Shown here piece after piece: positions 7,801 through 17,649 of a stretch of 48,248 bases of DNA. The notes under the pieces were generated by a model that ran no database searches, was not told the origin of the DNA, and saw only the letters and a list, made by a program, of their open reading frames with translations. A program made the position numbers and the translations under genes. Source of the stretch: CAZQYB01 sp964582985 (GTDB lineage: Bacteria > Planctomycetota > Phycisphaerae > Sedimentisphaerales > Anaerobacaceae); assembly GCA_964582985.1 (NCBI GenBank), contig CAZOUM010000018.1:1-48248 (forward strand), given 5' to 3'. Within the stretch, counting starts at the first letter, position 1. Every line of letters begins with the position of its first letter.

Positions 7801-9153
7801 CTATGGATTCTCTGGTTCCAGCAGTTCGACCTCATGCAGACACAATCCATAGCGTCCGCCGGGCGGGTTAAATTCAAGTTTCATGCCATTCCAGCCGGAG
7901 CTAAAGTTTGCAGAATAGCACAACCATAGCGTTCGGCCATTAGTGCTGATGAACTTACTTGGAAAATTCAGAAAATAAGCCTGCTCACCAAAGTCCTTCA
8001 TATAGGTCACCATACGCCATGGACCGGTCAGCGTGTCGGCCTCCAGAATATAAGAGTTCATCTTCGCCACAGTCGGCCAGCCATCGGTAACACACATCAG
8101 ATACTTCCTCAACGCCGGAACATATGTTGCGGTGACACATCCCATGTTATTGTTCCACTCGATCAGTGGTTTAATTTTCTCAAAATCGTTCGTCCATGCC
8201 GGATTTGAGTTTTTGTCACGACCGGCAAAAAACTCCCAGGCCTTGATGTCGTTAATCGTTTCCGGCGACGGTGTCACACGGGCAAGATAAATCTGGTCAG
8301 CGGAAATCCAACTCAGGTTGGCATGCGCGAAGTCCTCCGTACATGGCTGCGTTTCAAAAGGCTCTCCGGGCTTTCCAACTCGCAGGCAAGGCCGCGGCAT
8401 GGGGTCGTCCTTAACGGCCCCCATCCCTAACATATACGCCTTCCTGTCTGGCGAATGCTGCATATTCTTGCCAAAATCAACAAAGTGAGGCGCTCCCATC
8501 TTCACCGGTCCGAGGTGCTTACTGGGTTCTGGAAACAACGGCTTACTCGGCGACAGCGGCGAAGGTGTCCACGTTTTTCCAAGATCTCGTGAAATCTGGA
8601 ATCCAGGCAAGGGGCCCAGATTTGGCCAGTTCCATTTGAATCCTCTGTGGTTGTAACCACCCGAAGGTCCAAGGCAGTATGTAGCGTAGTACCAGATACC
8701 ATTGTGGACCAGAGAACCCGCGGGGTAGCGCCCAAGGTAAGGCATGGCAGCGGCAACTTTTACCCGAGAAGTGTTCTTGATGGTCAAATTCAGAGGGTCG
8801 TCACCTATCATCACGGCGTGAGCTGTGCGAGCATCGTCGCTGCCGGCGGAACTGCATCCCATTCCATCGGTCCTTCCGTCGGTCCACGGTGAGTACAGAT
8901 TGCCGTCAGATGCCCACGACGGATACCAGGTATCCCCGCAGGTATAATCGCTGTGACGGCCAGTAAACCGTATGCCTGTCAGGCTTGGTGACCGGTCGAA
9001 TGGACAATCATCGGGAATATCTGATTTCCAGACGAATCCCTCATCCCTGTTGGCCGGTATATTCTTATTGTCGGCCATCAGACTATTAACAAGCAAAAAG
9101 CTAAACAGTAGAGGCGTGAGCATTTTCATCTTATTCAAAATACTTTCTTTCAT
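7801..9153 (-). CDS. Secreted beta-propeller protein, GH43/GH32-superfamily-like
   Basis: 450 residues from the ATG at 9153, which has AGGAG at a 7-nt spacing and opens a signal peptide (through LLFSFLLVNSLMA). A longer frame to 9267 only translates the shared leader element and should not be annotated. The sequence has propeller-blade signatures (HNGIWYYATYCLG, QISRDLGKTWTPS, LRKYLMCVTDGW, EADTLTGPWRMV), and DTWYPSWASDG near the N-terminus resembles the first-blade acidic motif of glycan-active five-bladed propellers. No family-specific catalytic triad is certain, so substrate and activity are unknown. First gene of the unit driven by leader copy A. Confidence 0.6.
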   Translation of the reverse strand: MKESILNKMKMLTPLLFSFLLVNSLMADNKNIPANRDEGFVWKSDIPDDCPFDRSPSLTGIRFTGRHSDYTCGDTWYPSWASDGNLYSPWTDGRTDGMGCSSAGSDDARTAHAVMIGDDPLNLTIKNTSRVKVAAAMPYLGRYPAGSLVHNGIWYYATYCLGPSGGYNHRGFKWNWPNLGPLPGFQISRDLGKTWTPSPLSPSKPLFPEPSKHLGPVKMGAPHFVDFGKNMQHSPDRKAYMLGMGAVKDDPMPRPCLRVGKPGEPFETQPCTEDFAHANLSWISADQIYLARVTPSPETINDIKAWEFFAGRDKNSNPAWTNDFEKIKPLIEWNNNMGCVTATYVPALRKYLMCVTDGWPTVAKMNSYILEADTLTGPWRMVTYMKDFGEQAYFLNFPSKFISTNGRTLWLCYSANFSSGWNGMKLEFNPPGGRYGLCLHEVELLEPENP

Positions 9154-9174
9154 AATATCTCCTATAGAATGAGA

Positions 9175-9311
9175 TGGGATTTCCAATTTAACCTTTGTAT
9201 ATCTTTGCTCAACTATGCCGCTGTGCCCAATTTCTAATAGAATATCAAACTTGTCGTTGAAGTTCAAACCTTCTACCTGCTTAAGAAAATCTGATGATCA
9301 GCCCCCCAGGT
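9175..9311 (-). promoter_or_regulatory. Shared promoter/leader element, copy A
   Basis: On the minus strand: TTGAAC (9262-9267), 17 bp, TATTCT (9239-9244), then a 20-nt imperfect inverted repeat (9207-9226, GCACAGCGGCATAGTTGAGC), then a GATATAC box and GGAAATCCC. Upstream is the palindrome CTGATGATCAG (9291-9301) within a segment almost identical to copy D. The expected transcript start falls beside the inverted repeat. Drives the gene at 9153 and probably the three genes after it. Confidence 0.7.
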
Positions 9312-9364
9312 CCACCAAACATGTTCTTTCCGCCTTACCATGTTAAAGCCGCCCAACATCGGGT

Positions 9365-12300
9365 TTACTCAACCTTAACCTCGATCTTTTCACCGGCGGT
9401 AATGATGGCGTCGGCAGCCAGGGTAATCTTCACACGGCCTTCTTCAAACACATGCGCAGCGGCCACAGGCCGAGCGTTGACCGTGACGGTGACGTTTTGC
9501 CGTTTGTCTGCAACGGCAAATGCCAGATGCCTTAAACGTAACTTACCCCACTTCAGGATAATGCTGGCCCTGAAACCTGACGACTGAGATTGTTGGCTGT
9601 AAGTTCCCCAACCCTGTGCCACCGTGAACGGGGCACGGAAATTTTCCGGAGTCACACGCGGCGCAAAAGCCAGAAATCCCTTCGGACCGTGATACTCGTA
9701 TCCACAGGCAGCTATGAAAGCTCCGTGACTGGCCATAGACCGGCTGTAATGGCTTCCGCATTCAACTTCGTTCCACGGATTGCGCTTTGCGCCAAGATAC
9801 CGCTCGTGCATCAACCTTACCTGCATCAGTCCCTTGTCCACGAGACCGTGCCATATCATCAACGAGCCCACGGCGTATTCATAACCCGGCTGGCACTCGT
9901 TGAGGTACCCTGCATAGAACTCGTCGCCTTTTTTCAGTACATCCGAACCGCCGCGAGGGAAGGTGCACCCGATGATGCCGCCCTCTCCCGGCATCGCGAA
10001 CCAGCGTCCCGACTTGAAAACCTCGCGATAGGGTCCGACATCCGTTGTGACGTTATACTTCCACAGCGAATTCAGTGCCGTCGTGGCCTTGTGAGCATCT
10101 ATGATTCGGCCCAGCCCGACCTGGTATGCCCAACTCTGTCCCAATAACTGATTATATTCACAACCGTCATAAGAGCCCGGTGACTCAGGGTGATTGGGAT
10201 CCGCCTTATGTACGAAATACTCCCCGTTGAACAACTCCTGCTCAATGTACTTCCTGCCGCGGTCGGCAATGGCACGAAGTTGCTTCGCGTAGCCGGTGTC
10301 TCTGATTTCATCTGCCATCTCCGCCATAGAACGCAGAGCGGCCTGGTAGTAGAGACTGAGCCACGTGATCCTGCCGTACCATGCCGCATCCAGCGTATTA
10401 TGCTGGCCACCCTCCATGATGCCATCGGCATCTGCATCATAGGTGTTCACGAGATACTGCGTCGCCTTCTTAACCGATACATAGTTCCTCTTGAGGAACG
10501 CATCATCAGCCGACATCTGGTGCTCGCGATAGGTTCGCATGATGATACCGGCCTGACCATCCACGGCAGGCCCTCTGCCGTACTCACCGCGCATGCCACA
10601 ACCACCGGTCTTCTCATCGAATCCAATCTCCGGGTTGAAATCGACTTTCTCCCTCAGCCGTTTTTCCAGTTCCGGAAACAGTCGGCCGACCGCTTGGGTA
10701 TACCCCCAAACGTGTGTACAGGTGCCCGGACAACTGCGCACGCCTTCAAAGCCATAAAACCGACCATCTTCCAACACATAACAGGTGCTGGTCGCCAAAA
10801 TCGAGACATTCAGGAAAGTCCTGTCGAGAAACCAATACGGCAGCGTCGAATCATACCACGTATCCCGCCACAACCTCGTTTCGGATGACAACCGGTCGAT
10901 GTTCCTCCCCACGTCCTCGACAACATCCTCAACGGATTCGAATTGCGAGGCATACCATCGCCTTGAAGGAGTCCTCAATCCCAGTGGTAGTGGATTCGGG
11001 AAATACCAGGCCAGTACAAACGAAACGGTTGTCTTTTCGCCGGGTGCCAACGTGAATTTGTGACCCACGGCACCGATCAGCTTCTCGCCAAAACCGCTCT
11101 CGGCAGACTTACCCGATGCGGTGAACACTGCATCCGGAATGTCCGAGTCTGACACGCGGGCGGCGGCAATTACCTGCTTGTCCCCCGTCAATAGCGCCAG
11201 CGCCATGGAACCAAAGTCAACCTGCTCGTCACACTTTGCCGCCGGCTTCCTCGGATCATTACGGAATTCTATCTGGTCGACCATAATGAATCGGTTCTTG
11301 CCGTTCGGGGGTTCATATGCGATCTCGATTCTGGCGCTTCTTCCTCTAAGCTCCGTTACATCCCAGTTGTCCCAGTCCAACTCGCCGCCATGGTGACCCG
11401 TGGAACTGCGAACCGTTTTTCCATCAACCACAAGGTTAATACGCGCGCGTCGGGGATATGTGCCGGCCGAGAGCATGAACGATATATACGGATACTCAAT
11501 CACGAACGATTTACTGATGAGTTTGCCCGGAACTTTTGCCGATCCGCAAGTTCTGGAATCGGCCACATACTTTCCAACAACTTGAGGAACCTGTTTCTTA
11601 ACCTTCTTCGGCTTATCAGTGAACGCTCTGCCTTCTACGGTCCAGTTGTCAAAGCTGCCGCTTTCAAAATCCTCAAAGACTATCTCTGCTGCCTTTTCCT
11701 CACCGGCGATCGAATCCTCGGCGTCTTCGACCAGCATCACCATACCTGGGTTTCTCACGATGCGGTTGCGGTGAATGCCCGCGCCCACCTTTCCGCTAAA
11801 CACGCACACCTTGTTTTCCAACCATCCGGCCAGTGCCCCTTCAACGGGCACATCGGCGTAATTCGAAATCGTATAGTTCAGAACTGTTGCCGGATACGAA
11901 GAATCCTCCACCTTCAAAGGTATAAAAGGTGAGAAGGCCTCGAGTTCGACTGTTACCGGAACGGCCGCATCCCTGTAAGTGACCTGACCAATGGGATATT
12001 GGCCTGTGAATTCGATATCCGAAAAACCACGCCGATCCAGCGTTCGAACCTGCGACCTGCCTGGAGCCGAAACCCAAAGTGCAAATCCCTGATCCAAAAC
12101 ATACTGGCCCAAATCGTTCGGGTCGTTCTGCTTAGGCGGATTCTTGTAAGCCGCCCCCTGCTCGACCGTGAATCTTGGACGCATCCGCGTATTGAAGATA
12201 TCCCAGTGCCAGAGCTTGCCGTCACCGCCAAGATAGAGCTGGCCGGCCCCGATACCGCCAACCGGCATTCCGATATAATCAAAATTTGAACTGTTCGCTC

Positions 12301-12535
12301 TGGTATAGACTATAGGCTCGCAACGTTCAACCAACGCTCGAACATCGCCAGGATTGAACTCCTTGACGGTGGATGTCTTGCCACCGGAATCGACCAACAG
12401 CCGCTTCAACGATGCCCGCGGCCCACCCCGTCCGTTCGGGACCTCCATTACGCCCGGAATGGGATTGTCCGCCATACTCCATCTACACAACAGAAACGTC
12501 ACAGAAAATAGCAAAAAAACATATCGCCCTTTCAT
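9365..12535 (-). CDS. Secreted GH116-family glycosidase with an inserted beta-sandwich domain
   Basis: 1056 residues from the ATG at 12535, which opens a signal peptide (MKGRYVFLLFSVTFLLCRW). An alternative frame to 12610 translates leader sequence. The N-terminal domain has GMPVGGIGAGQLYLGGDGK, the hallmark of the GH116/DUF608 family (beta-glucosidase, beta-xylosidase or N-acetylglucosaminidase). The C-terminal (alpha/alpha)6 domain has FEGVRS and CTHVWGYTQ (Glu597 a candidate nucleophile) and QHNTLDAAWYG (Asp716, aligning with the family acid/base). Residues about 285-428 form an extra domain (DFESGSFDNWTVEG, INLVVDGKTVRSSTG, ARIEIAYEP, VDQIEF), a sandwich often attached to GH32-like enzymes, set into the N-terminal domain. 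Probably a separate unit with a degenerate leader. Confidence 0.85.
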   Translation of the reverse strand: MKGRYVFLLFSVTFLLCRWSMADNPIPGVMEVPNGRGGPRASLKRLLVDSGGKTSTVKEFNPGDVRALVERCEPIVYTRANSSNFDYIGMPVGGIGAGQLYLGGDGKLWHWDIFNTRMRPRFTVEQGAAYKNPPKQNDPNDLGQYVLDQGFALWVSAPGRSQVRTLDRRGFSDIEFTGQYPIGQVTYRDAAVPVTVELEAFSPFIPLKVEDSSYPATVLNYTISNYADVPVEGALAGWLENKVCVFSGKVGAGIHRNRIVRNPGMVMLVEDAEDSIAGEEKAAEIVFEDFESGSFDNWTVEGRAFTDKPKKVKKQVPQVVGKYVADSRTCGSAKVPGKLISKSFVIEYPYISFMLSAGTYPRRARINLVVDGKTVRSSTGHHGGELDWDNWDVTELRGRSARIEIAYEPPNGKNRFIMVDQIEFRNDPRKPAAKCDEQVDFGSMALALLTGDKQVIAAARVSDSDIPDAVFTASGKSAESGFGEKLIGAVGHKFTLAPGEKTTVSFVLAWYFPNPLPLGLRTPSRRWYASQFESVEDVVEDVGRNIDRLSSETRLWRDTWYDSTLPYWFLDRTFLNVSILATSTCYVLEDGRFYGFEGVRSCPGTCTHVWGYTQAVGRLFPELEKRLREKVDFNPEIGFDEKTGGCGMRGEYGRGPAVDGQAGIIMRTYREHQMSADDAFLKRNYVSVKKATQYLVNTYDADADGIMEGGQHNTLDAAWYGRITWLSLYYQAALRSMAEMADEIRDTGYAKQLRAIADRGRKYIEQELFNGEYFVHKADPNHPESPGSYDGCEYNQLLGQSWAYQVGLGRIIDAHKATTALNSLWKYNVTTDVGPYREVFKSGRWFAMPGEGGIIGCTFPRGGSDVLKKGDEFYAGYLNECQPGYEYAVGSLMIWHGLVDKGLMQVRLMHERYLGAKRNPWNEVECGSHYSRSMASHGAFIAACGYEYHGPKGFLAFAPRVTPENFRAPFTVAQGWGTYSQQSQSSGFRASIILKWGKLRLRHLAFAVADKRQNVTVTVNARPVAAAHVFEEGRVKITLAADAIITAGEKIEVKVE

Positions 12536-12589
12536 CAGGAATTCCCATGCACAGGCTCTTTCAGTATTGAATGTTCGCATTTCCATAAA

Positions 12590-12640
12590 CCAGGATTTCC
12601 CAGACATCATTAAATCGGTTTCTGTATTTTACGTTCAATG
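12590..12640 (-). promoter_or_regulatory. Degenerate copy of the shared leader before the GH116 gene
   Basis: Minus strand: TTGAAC (12633-12638), then after 25 bp ATGATGTC-TGGGAAATCC, which matches the distal half of the leader (ATG-TT-x-x-GGGAAATCCC). The hairpin part is missing. ATTTAA is the best -10 candidate and is poor. Confidence 0.35.
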
Positions 12641-12667
12641 CTTACCGTCTAACCTTTTTGTTCGGTC

Positions 12668-14104
12668 CTACCTATTCTTCCACTTTGCAGCATCCGGTCT
12701 TGCTGGCTGTGAGTCAAAGAATCGGGCGTTCTGTCCTATGCGATTGTAATCTCCGATGTCGGCCCTTGCCATTTCCGCAAGGCCAAGTAGATGTTCAACG
12801 ATCTCGGGGTGCTGGTCGGCTACATCAGTCGTTTCGCCGATGTCGTGCTGGATGTTGTAGAGCTGCGCTTCAGGAATCTCCTCGACATCACGACCGCGCC
12901 AGTTCTTGGCCAAGCCTTTGTCACTCAGCCAGGGTGGGCACTTTGGACGTGGTAGTATCAATTTCCAGTTCCCGCTTCGCACCGCCTGAAGGTGGGTGTC
13001 ATAATAATAATATCGTGTTGAAACTGGCCGCGCAGATGTTTCACCTGTCATCAAGTCAAGCACGTCTTTACCGTCGATGATTCTGTCTGCGGGCACATCA
13101 ACGCCCGCCAGACCGGCGAAGGTTGGCAGCATATCGACGTCGCCAATCATGGCCTCGCACACTTCTCCCGCAGGCACAAGACCGGGCGCACGCACTATGA
13201 AGGGCACCCTCACCCCGCCTTCCCAAGTCTCACATTTCTGGCCGCGCAGGGCGCCCGCGGATCCCGAGTTGTCTTCACCCGTCCAGTGCGGCCACGGCCC
13301 GTTGTCGCTGGTAAAGATGACCACTGTGCGGTCGTCTATTCGCAGTTCCTTGAGTTTGTCGAGGACCCGACCTACGTTCCAATCCAGTTCCTCCACCACA
13401 TCGCCGTACAGGCCTCGCTTGCTCTTGCCCTTGAAATCCGCCGTTGCGGCCAGCGGAACATGGGGCATCGTGTGTGCCAGGTATATGAAGAACGGTTGTG
13501 AACTGTTTTCCTCGATGAACTTGAGTGTCTCGTCAGTATAACGTTTCGTCAGTTCGGCCACCGGAGCATTGCCGAGCAGTTTCTCGTTCCTGTAGATGGC
13601 CCCCTCGGCAGGACGCCCATAGAAATAATCGAACCCATGTTTGTTCGGTGTAACTCCTTTGGGAAATCCATCCGAAGAATGACCGTTCAGATCCCATTTG
13701 CCGACGCAGGCAGAGACATAGCCCGCTTGCTTGAGGACCTCGGGGATGAGAATCTCATCGGCGTGCACAAAGGGGTGATGGCGTTTGATATTCCCGTATT
13801 CCGCTACCCGCATAGGGTAGCATCCTGTCATGATCGCTGTCCTGGTGGGGCCGCAAACCGGTTGAGTGTAGAAACTGGTAAAGCGCATCCCTTCGGCAGC
13901 CATGTGGTCAATGTGAGGCGTCTCAATTTTGGGGGCGCCATAGCACCCCAAATCGGCATATCCCAAATCATCGGCAAGAATAAAAATGATGTTCGGCTTC
14001 TCTACGTGTCTGGCCGCCTTCTTTTCGATCGGGCTGACACATCCGGACACGTAGAGTCCGCCGGCGGTACCAGCAACTACTCTCAAGAAATCACGTCGTC
14101 TCAT
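12668..14104 (-). CDS. Type I (formylglycine-dependent) sulfatase, Tat-exported
   Basis: 478 residues. MRRRDFLRVVAGTAGG is a twin-arginine signal, and VSGC (Cys22) could be a lipobox. ADDLG (Asp45, Asp46) binds the metal. CGPTRTAIMTG (Cys84) is the C-x-P-x-R core converted to formylglycine, and GKWDLNG, TMPHVPL and FTSDNGPW complete the arylsulfatase active site. It removes sulfate esters from glycans in the periplasm or outside. Cys-type activation requires FGE or an anSME; neither is in the window. The start codon lacks a Shine-Dalgarno and follows leader copy B by about 60 nt. Confidence 0.95.
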   Translation of the reverse strand: MRRRDFLRVVAGTAGGLYVSGCVSPIEKKAARHVEKPNIIFILADDLGYADLGCYGAPKIETPHIDHMAAEGMRFTSFYTQPVCGPTRTAIMTGCYPMRVAEYGNIKRHHPFVHADEILIPEVLKQAGYVSACVGKWDLNGHSSDGFPKGVTPNKHGFDYFYGRPAEGAIYRNEKLLGNAPVAELTKRYTDETLKFIEENSSQPFFIYLAHTMPHVPLAATADFKGKSKRGLYGDVVEELDWNVGRVLDKLKELRIDDRTVVIFTSDNGPWPHWTGEDNSGSAGALRGQKCETWEGGVRVPFIVRAPGLVPAGEVCEAMIGDVDMLPTFAGLAGVDVPADRIIDGKDVLDLMTGETSARPVSTRYYYYDTHLQAVRSGNWKLILPRPKCPPWLSDKGLAKNWRGRDVEEIPEAQLYNIQHDIGETTDVADQHPEIVEHLLGLAEMARADIGDYNRIGQNARFFDSQPARPDAAKWKNR

Positions 14105-14109
14105 ATCAG

Positions 14110-14210
14110 TTGGGATTTTCTACATAACATGGTATATCATTGCTCAACTGCTCCGCCGAGCCTTTTCTCTAATAGAATATCAAACCTGTCTATCAAAATC
14201 AAAATTTTCA
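14110..14210 (-). promoter_or_regulatory. Shared promoter/leader element, copy B
   Basis: Minus strand: TTGATT (14197-14202), 17 bp, TATTCT (14174-14179), 12 bp, hairpin GCTCGGCGGAGCAGTTGAGC (14142-14161), GATATACCATGTTATGTAG, then AAAATCCC. Precedes the sulfatase. Confidence 0.7.
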
Positions 14211-14257
14211 CCTTCATCAGTTCCCCCCACAGCCTTGAATGAAGAAGTCTGAAATAA

Positions 14258-15850
14258 TCAAGGAGACATGTTCCAGGCTCGAACATCACCGAAGACGACG
14301 TTTGCGTTATGAGCCAGGAAGCCCACTTTGCCAGAGCCCGGCTTGTATACATAGGTCTGCATCAGCATATCGTCGATGTACAGCTCGAACATGCCCCGGC
14401 GCACCAGCAGTCGGAAGCGGTGCTCTTTGCCGTTCTCGATACCGGTGACTGTAGCGCAGCCTTTGCCGGTAACATCCTCGGACTGAAACTGCATCTTCCC
14501 CTCGGCGGTGGTTTGGAGCCTGCCGATGTGTGTTTCGCGGTCCTCGGGTTGCCCGATGCCCAACTGTATGGCCACCGACTTCCTGGGGCCTTCCTCGAAG
14601 ACAAACCCGGCTGCAGGTTTCGCTTTGGAGGCTGTATCATTAGAGTCCCGTTGCGGTGCCGCTGGACGGGCCTTGATTCGCCCTTCGAGCACGACACCTT
14701 TATGCAAATCGAACGCGTCGTTCAGATACACGATCTCGTAATGGCTCTTCTTGCCCCGCGTGTTCAACTCGACCGTGTTCTTTTCCAGCGTCAGGGGCTT
14801 GCCTTTCAGCGCTTTGTTGCCTTTCCACCAGCCCAGCCGCAAGTGCCCATCCTTGTCCACAACAGGCTTTCGCAGTGGCAGCATCGAGGGCCTCCACTTG
14901 TCGGACGAAAAAGAAGCGTAGTTGCTGATCAGCAGTTCATCCTTGGCCCGCGCCCAGGCGGCCAACCACGTGACCGTCTTGCTCGTCGTGCCGCACAGGC
15001 GATAGGTCTCGATGTCAGGGCCAAAGGGCCCACGCGGACCGTCGCTGACCAGCGTGTACATCGAATACCCCTTGCTGACGTACTCGCCCGCACCTCCGAT
15101 CAGGTAGTACTTGCCCCCGATGCGCTCGCAGCCGCCGTATTCTAGGTCTCTTTCTACTGTATCACCCCATTTCATTTTGGCCGGGGGCAGGATCTCCCAA
15201 TCCGTACCGTTGGGCGACTGCATCATCCCTGGAGCACGGGGCAAGCCCGGTTTCGGCGTGGCCACCGCATACCCCCAATAACCTGCCTCAGGTGTGCCTT
15301 GCTTTTTGGGAATGATGTACATGTGGTCCCATCGGCCGCGCCGGTCGTACCATCTGGGGTCCGGGTGACTGCTGAAAAGATAATTCCACTGTTTCAGGTC
15401 GAGCGATTCGTAGAAGCGCAAAGTATCCTGTCCCTCCGGCCGCGCCACGCCATGGTCCATGATAAACTTATCACCGCATCGCGCGACAAAACACTTGAAG
15501 AACCTGCATTCCCTGGCGGATTCGCGTTCCTCGTTGACAATGCCTTCATCCTTCCAGTGCACGCCGTCCGTTGACGATGCCAGAAGGCAGTGTTTCGCTT
15601 TCAGACCCTCTTGACCCTCCTTATTATACATCATGAATGCGTAGTACTTCCCGTCATGCCAAATCACCGACGGGTCCCACATCGCGCCCTTTTCCGGACG
15701 ATAGATCATCGCTTGCGCCGGTATAAACATCCCCAGAACTGCAAATGGAATGCTGTATAACGTAATATAATTGAGAATGGGGCGTCTTTGTCTCGACCCA
15801 TTAATGGTACAGGTGAACTTACATTTCCCATTTATATTCTTAAACAACAT
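14258..15850 (-). CDS. Secreted GH43/GH32-fold five-bladed propeller with C-terminal beta-sandwich
   Basis: 530 residues from the ATG at 15850, chosen because GGAG lies six bases upstream; an ATG four codons earlier has no ribosome site. A hydrophobic segment (about 31-48, ending IPAQA) serves as signal peptide or anchor after a basic N-terminus. Residues about 55-360 show propeller motifs: MWDPSVIWHDGKYYAFMMY (WDPSV carries the family's general-base Asp), LLASSTDGVHWKDEG, DRRGRWDHMYII, YGGCERIGGKYYLIGG. Residues about 375-530 are a concanavalin-like sandwich (FVFEEGPRKSVAIQLG, FELYIDDMLMQTY), as in GH32-type enzymes. Substrate unknown. It follows the GH32-like gene by 83 bp. Confidence 0.7.
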   Translation of the reverse strand: MLFKNINGKCKFTCTINGSRQRRPILNYITLYSIPFAVLGMFIPAQAMIYRPEKGAMWDPSVIWHDGKYYAFMMYNKEGQEGLKAKHCLLASSTDGVHWKDEGIVNEERESARECRFFKCFVARCGDKFIMDHGVARPEGQDTLRFYESLDLKQWNYLFSSHPDPRWYDRRGRWDHMYIIPKKQGTPEAGYWGYAVATPKPGLPRAPGMMQSPNGTDWEILPPAKMKWGDTVERDLEYGGCERIGGKYYLIGGAGEYVSKGYSMYTLVSDGPRGPFGPDIETYRLCGTTSKTVTWLAAWARAKDELLISNYASFSSDKWRPSMLPLRKPVVDKDGHLRLGWWKGNKALKGKPLTLEKNTVELNTRGKKSHYEIVYLNDAFDLHKGVVLEGRIKARPAAPQRDSNDTASKAKPAAGFVFEEGPRKSVAIQLGIGQPEDRETHIGRLQTTAEGKMQFQSEDVTGKGCATVTGIENGKEHRFRLLVRRGMFELYIDDMLMQTYVYKPGSGKVGFLAHNANVVFGDVRAWNMSP

Positions 15851-15933
15851 GGTCTTCTCCATACGATATTAATAAGTCAATAAAATTCACCTTGAACTGA
15901 CAGGGATTTCTTTGTGTCTGGGCCTTGACCCTG

Positions 15934-17592
15934 TTATCTTTTTGTCTTTGCGGTATAGTACTTGAGTTTTTGGTACCGTGCCTTGCCTTGTCGGGCATAC
16001 AGGTACACATCGCCAGGTTTAATACCGGCGGCATATTGAGTTAAGACAAGTCTTTCATCGACATACAATTTAATAAGGTCGCCACAGACAATCACTCTTA
16101 AATTGTAAGCACCTTTCCTGACGATATTCGTCTCTCTCTTTTGTATTATTTTTTTATCCTTAAGGCGCTCGATTGACACGAGACCGTCGGGCTTAGTTGT
16201 ACAGTCTATCTGGGCAAGCAAGAAAGGGTTTGGCCCATCTTTGCAGCTGAACGCGATGCCCCCAGCTTGGGCAGTACCTAAATCTACCATTGCCGTAATC
16301 ATATACGTAGGGTCTTTTTGGGTCCATTCCTTGACTTTTATTAATTTGAATCCGCTTTCATCAGATGTAACATCTATCGAGGCCGCATCAACCGGAGCTA
16401 TAAAGGCATCGTTTACCCCTTCCCAGTACATCGGGTCAAGCCCGTCTTCTGCACGTGGAATAAGTTTTTCCGGCCAGCTCAAACGGCCGCGGCCGGTACT
16501 GATTTCAGAGTGTGTGTAGAAAAGCAGACGCTCGCCGTTTCGTTCCACCGTTCGAGCGCTAATGCCCTGCCCTTTGTCCGTGCTTGACGTCAGCAATAAG
16601 TTATCTTTAACTTCCAAAAAGGGCCCTTGGGGACTATCGGCTTCAAAAACAATTGTCGCACAGGAGATGTCTTTATCCGCCCATCTGTCGGATTGACCAT
16701 AAAAATCACCCGTCAAGGCAATCATATACCATTTTGGGCCGACCTTAAAAACGTCCGGCACTTCGAAACAGTTGAATCTATTGGGTGTGCATACCGGCTC
16801 TGCGATATCCCAGTCGACTAAATTATTAGAACGGCACAACACGATACATGCCGAATGAAATGCATCGTTAAAACCTTTGCGCCGCATTACAACATATCCA
16901 AGCCAACCGTGACCAGATGGGTCTTTGACTACAAGTATGTCGCGGCAGTCCGTACCTCTGCGAGCATGATGCTTAAAAGGCGCAGGCGGATCAGGATAAG
17001 TGTAGAATCGGTTCGGATCGGGTGAGAACAACGGGTTTTTGGGATGTTTCTTAAAGCCGATACCGTCAGTGGAAGTAGCAAGACAGATTGACTGCACGCC
17101 TCGTCGCTTGCCGTCTACCACGCCGCGCGTATTGCCGGTATAAAACAGATAGTACACACCTTCATGCTTTACCGCACAGCCCGTAAACAGGTCACCGTCA
17201 TCATAGGAATTCTCTATGCCTCCTACTTTCTTCACATCGGTTCGAAATAGTGCCACCGGCTGTTCGGTCCATGCCAGCAGGTTCTTGCTCGTTGCGTGTC
17301 CTATCGTTGCATAGAACGTGGCCCTGTCCGTTGCGTCAACGTAATTTATGATTCTTTCTTTCTGCTGCCTAAAGTTTTCATCAACATTCTTATTCGGTCG
17401 TTTTACCTGCAGATGAAAAACATGTGTAGTATCACCATCCTGTAAGAACCACGTATCCCACACAAACAATCCATCAGGATGATAAAGAGACGGCTCAAAA
17501 TATTTCTCTGAGCAAAGCCCTGTTTGAGCAAATAGCTCAACAACCGGTAGAGTCAGCAACAAAACGACTGCCATAATTTCATGAATTCTCAT
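15934..17592 (-). CDS. Secreted GH32-like (fructosidase-fold) protein
   Basis: 552 residues, signal peptide about 1-22 (VVELFAQ). HPDGLFVWDTWFLQDGDTTHVFHLQ takes the place of the WMNDPNG block of GH32, with Asp46 the candidate nucleophile. TDCRDILVV corresponds to the RDP block and FEVPDVF to the EC block (Glu the candidate acid). These are the three hallmark positions of the family, though each is divergent, so fructan activity is not assured. A C-terminal sandwich (about 400-545: FKLIKVKEWTQ, LYVDERLVLTQY) supports GH32 rather than GH43. First gene of a two-gene unit; its leader carries a 100-bp inverted-repeat element. Confidence 0.75.
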   Translation of the reverse strand: MRIHEIMAVVLLLTLPVVELFAQTGLCSEKYFEPSLYHPDGLFVWDTWFLQDGDTTHVFHLQVKRPNKNVDENFRQQKERIINYVDATDRATFYATIGHATSKNLLAWTEQPVALFRTDVKKVGGIENSYDDGDLFTGCAVKHEGVYYLFYTGNTRGVVDGKRRGVQSICLATSTDGIGFKKHPKNPLFSPDPNRFYTYPDPPAPFKHHARRGTDCRDILVVKDPSGHGWLGYVVMRRKGFNDAFHSACIVLCRSNNLVDWDIAEPVCTPNRFNCFEVPDVFKVGPKWYMIALTGDFYGQSDRWADKDISCATIVFEADSPQGPFLEVKDNLLLTSSTDKGQGISARTVERNGERLLFYTHSEISTGRGRLSWPEKLIPRAEDGLDPMYWEGVNDAFIAPVDAASIDVTSDESGFKLIKVKEWTQKDPTYMITAMVDLGTAQAGGIAFSCKDGPNPFLLAQIDCTTKPDGLVSIERLKDKKIIQKRETNIVRKGAYNLRVIVCGDLIKLYVDERLVLTQYAAGIKPGDVYLYARQGKARYQKLKYYTAKTKR

Positions 17593-17649
17593 ACTTTTTT
17601 CATACCTCTTTCTGAATTAAGTCAATCCTTCTGCAGGATAAATAAGAGG

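Noticed and set aside
15934..17592. Confident naming as levanase or invertase
   Set aside because: All three GH32 blocks are present only in divergent form (WDTW, RDIL, EVPD), so substrate cannot be inferred.
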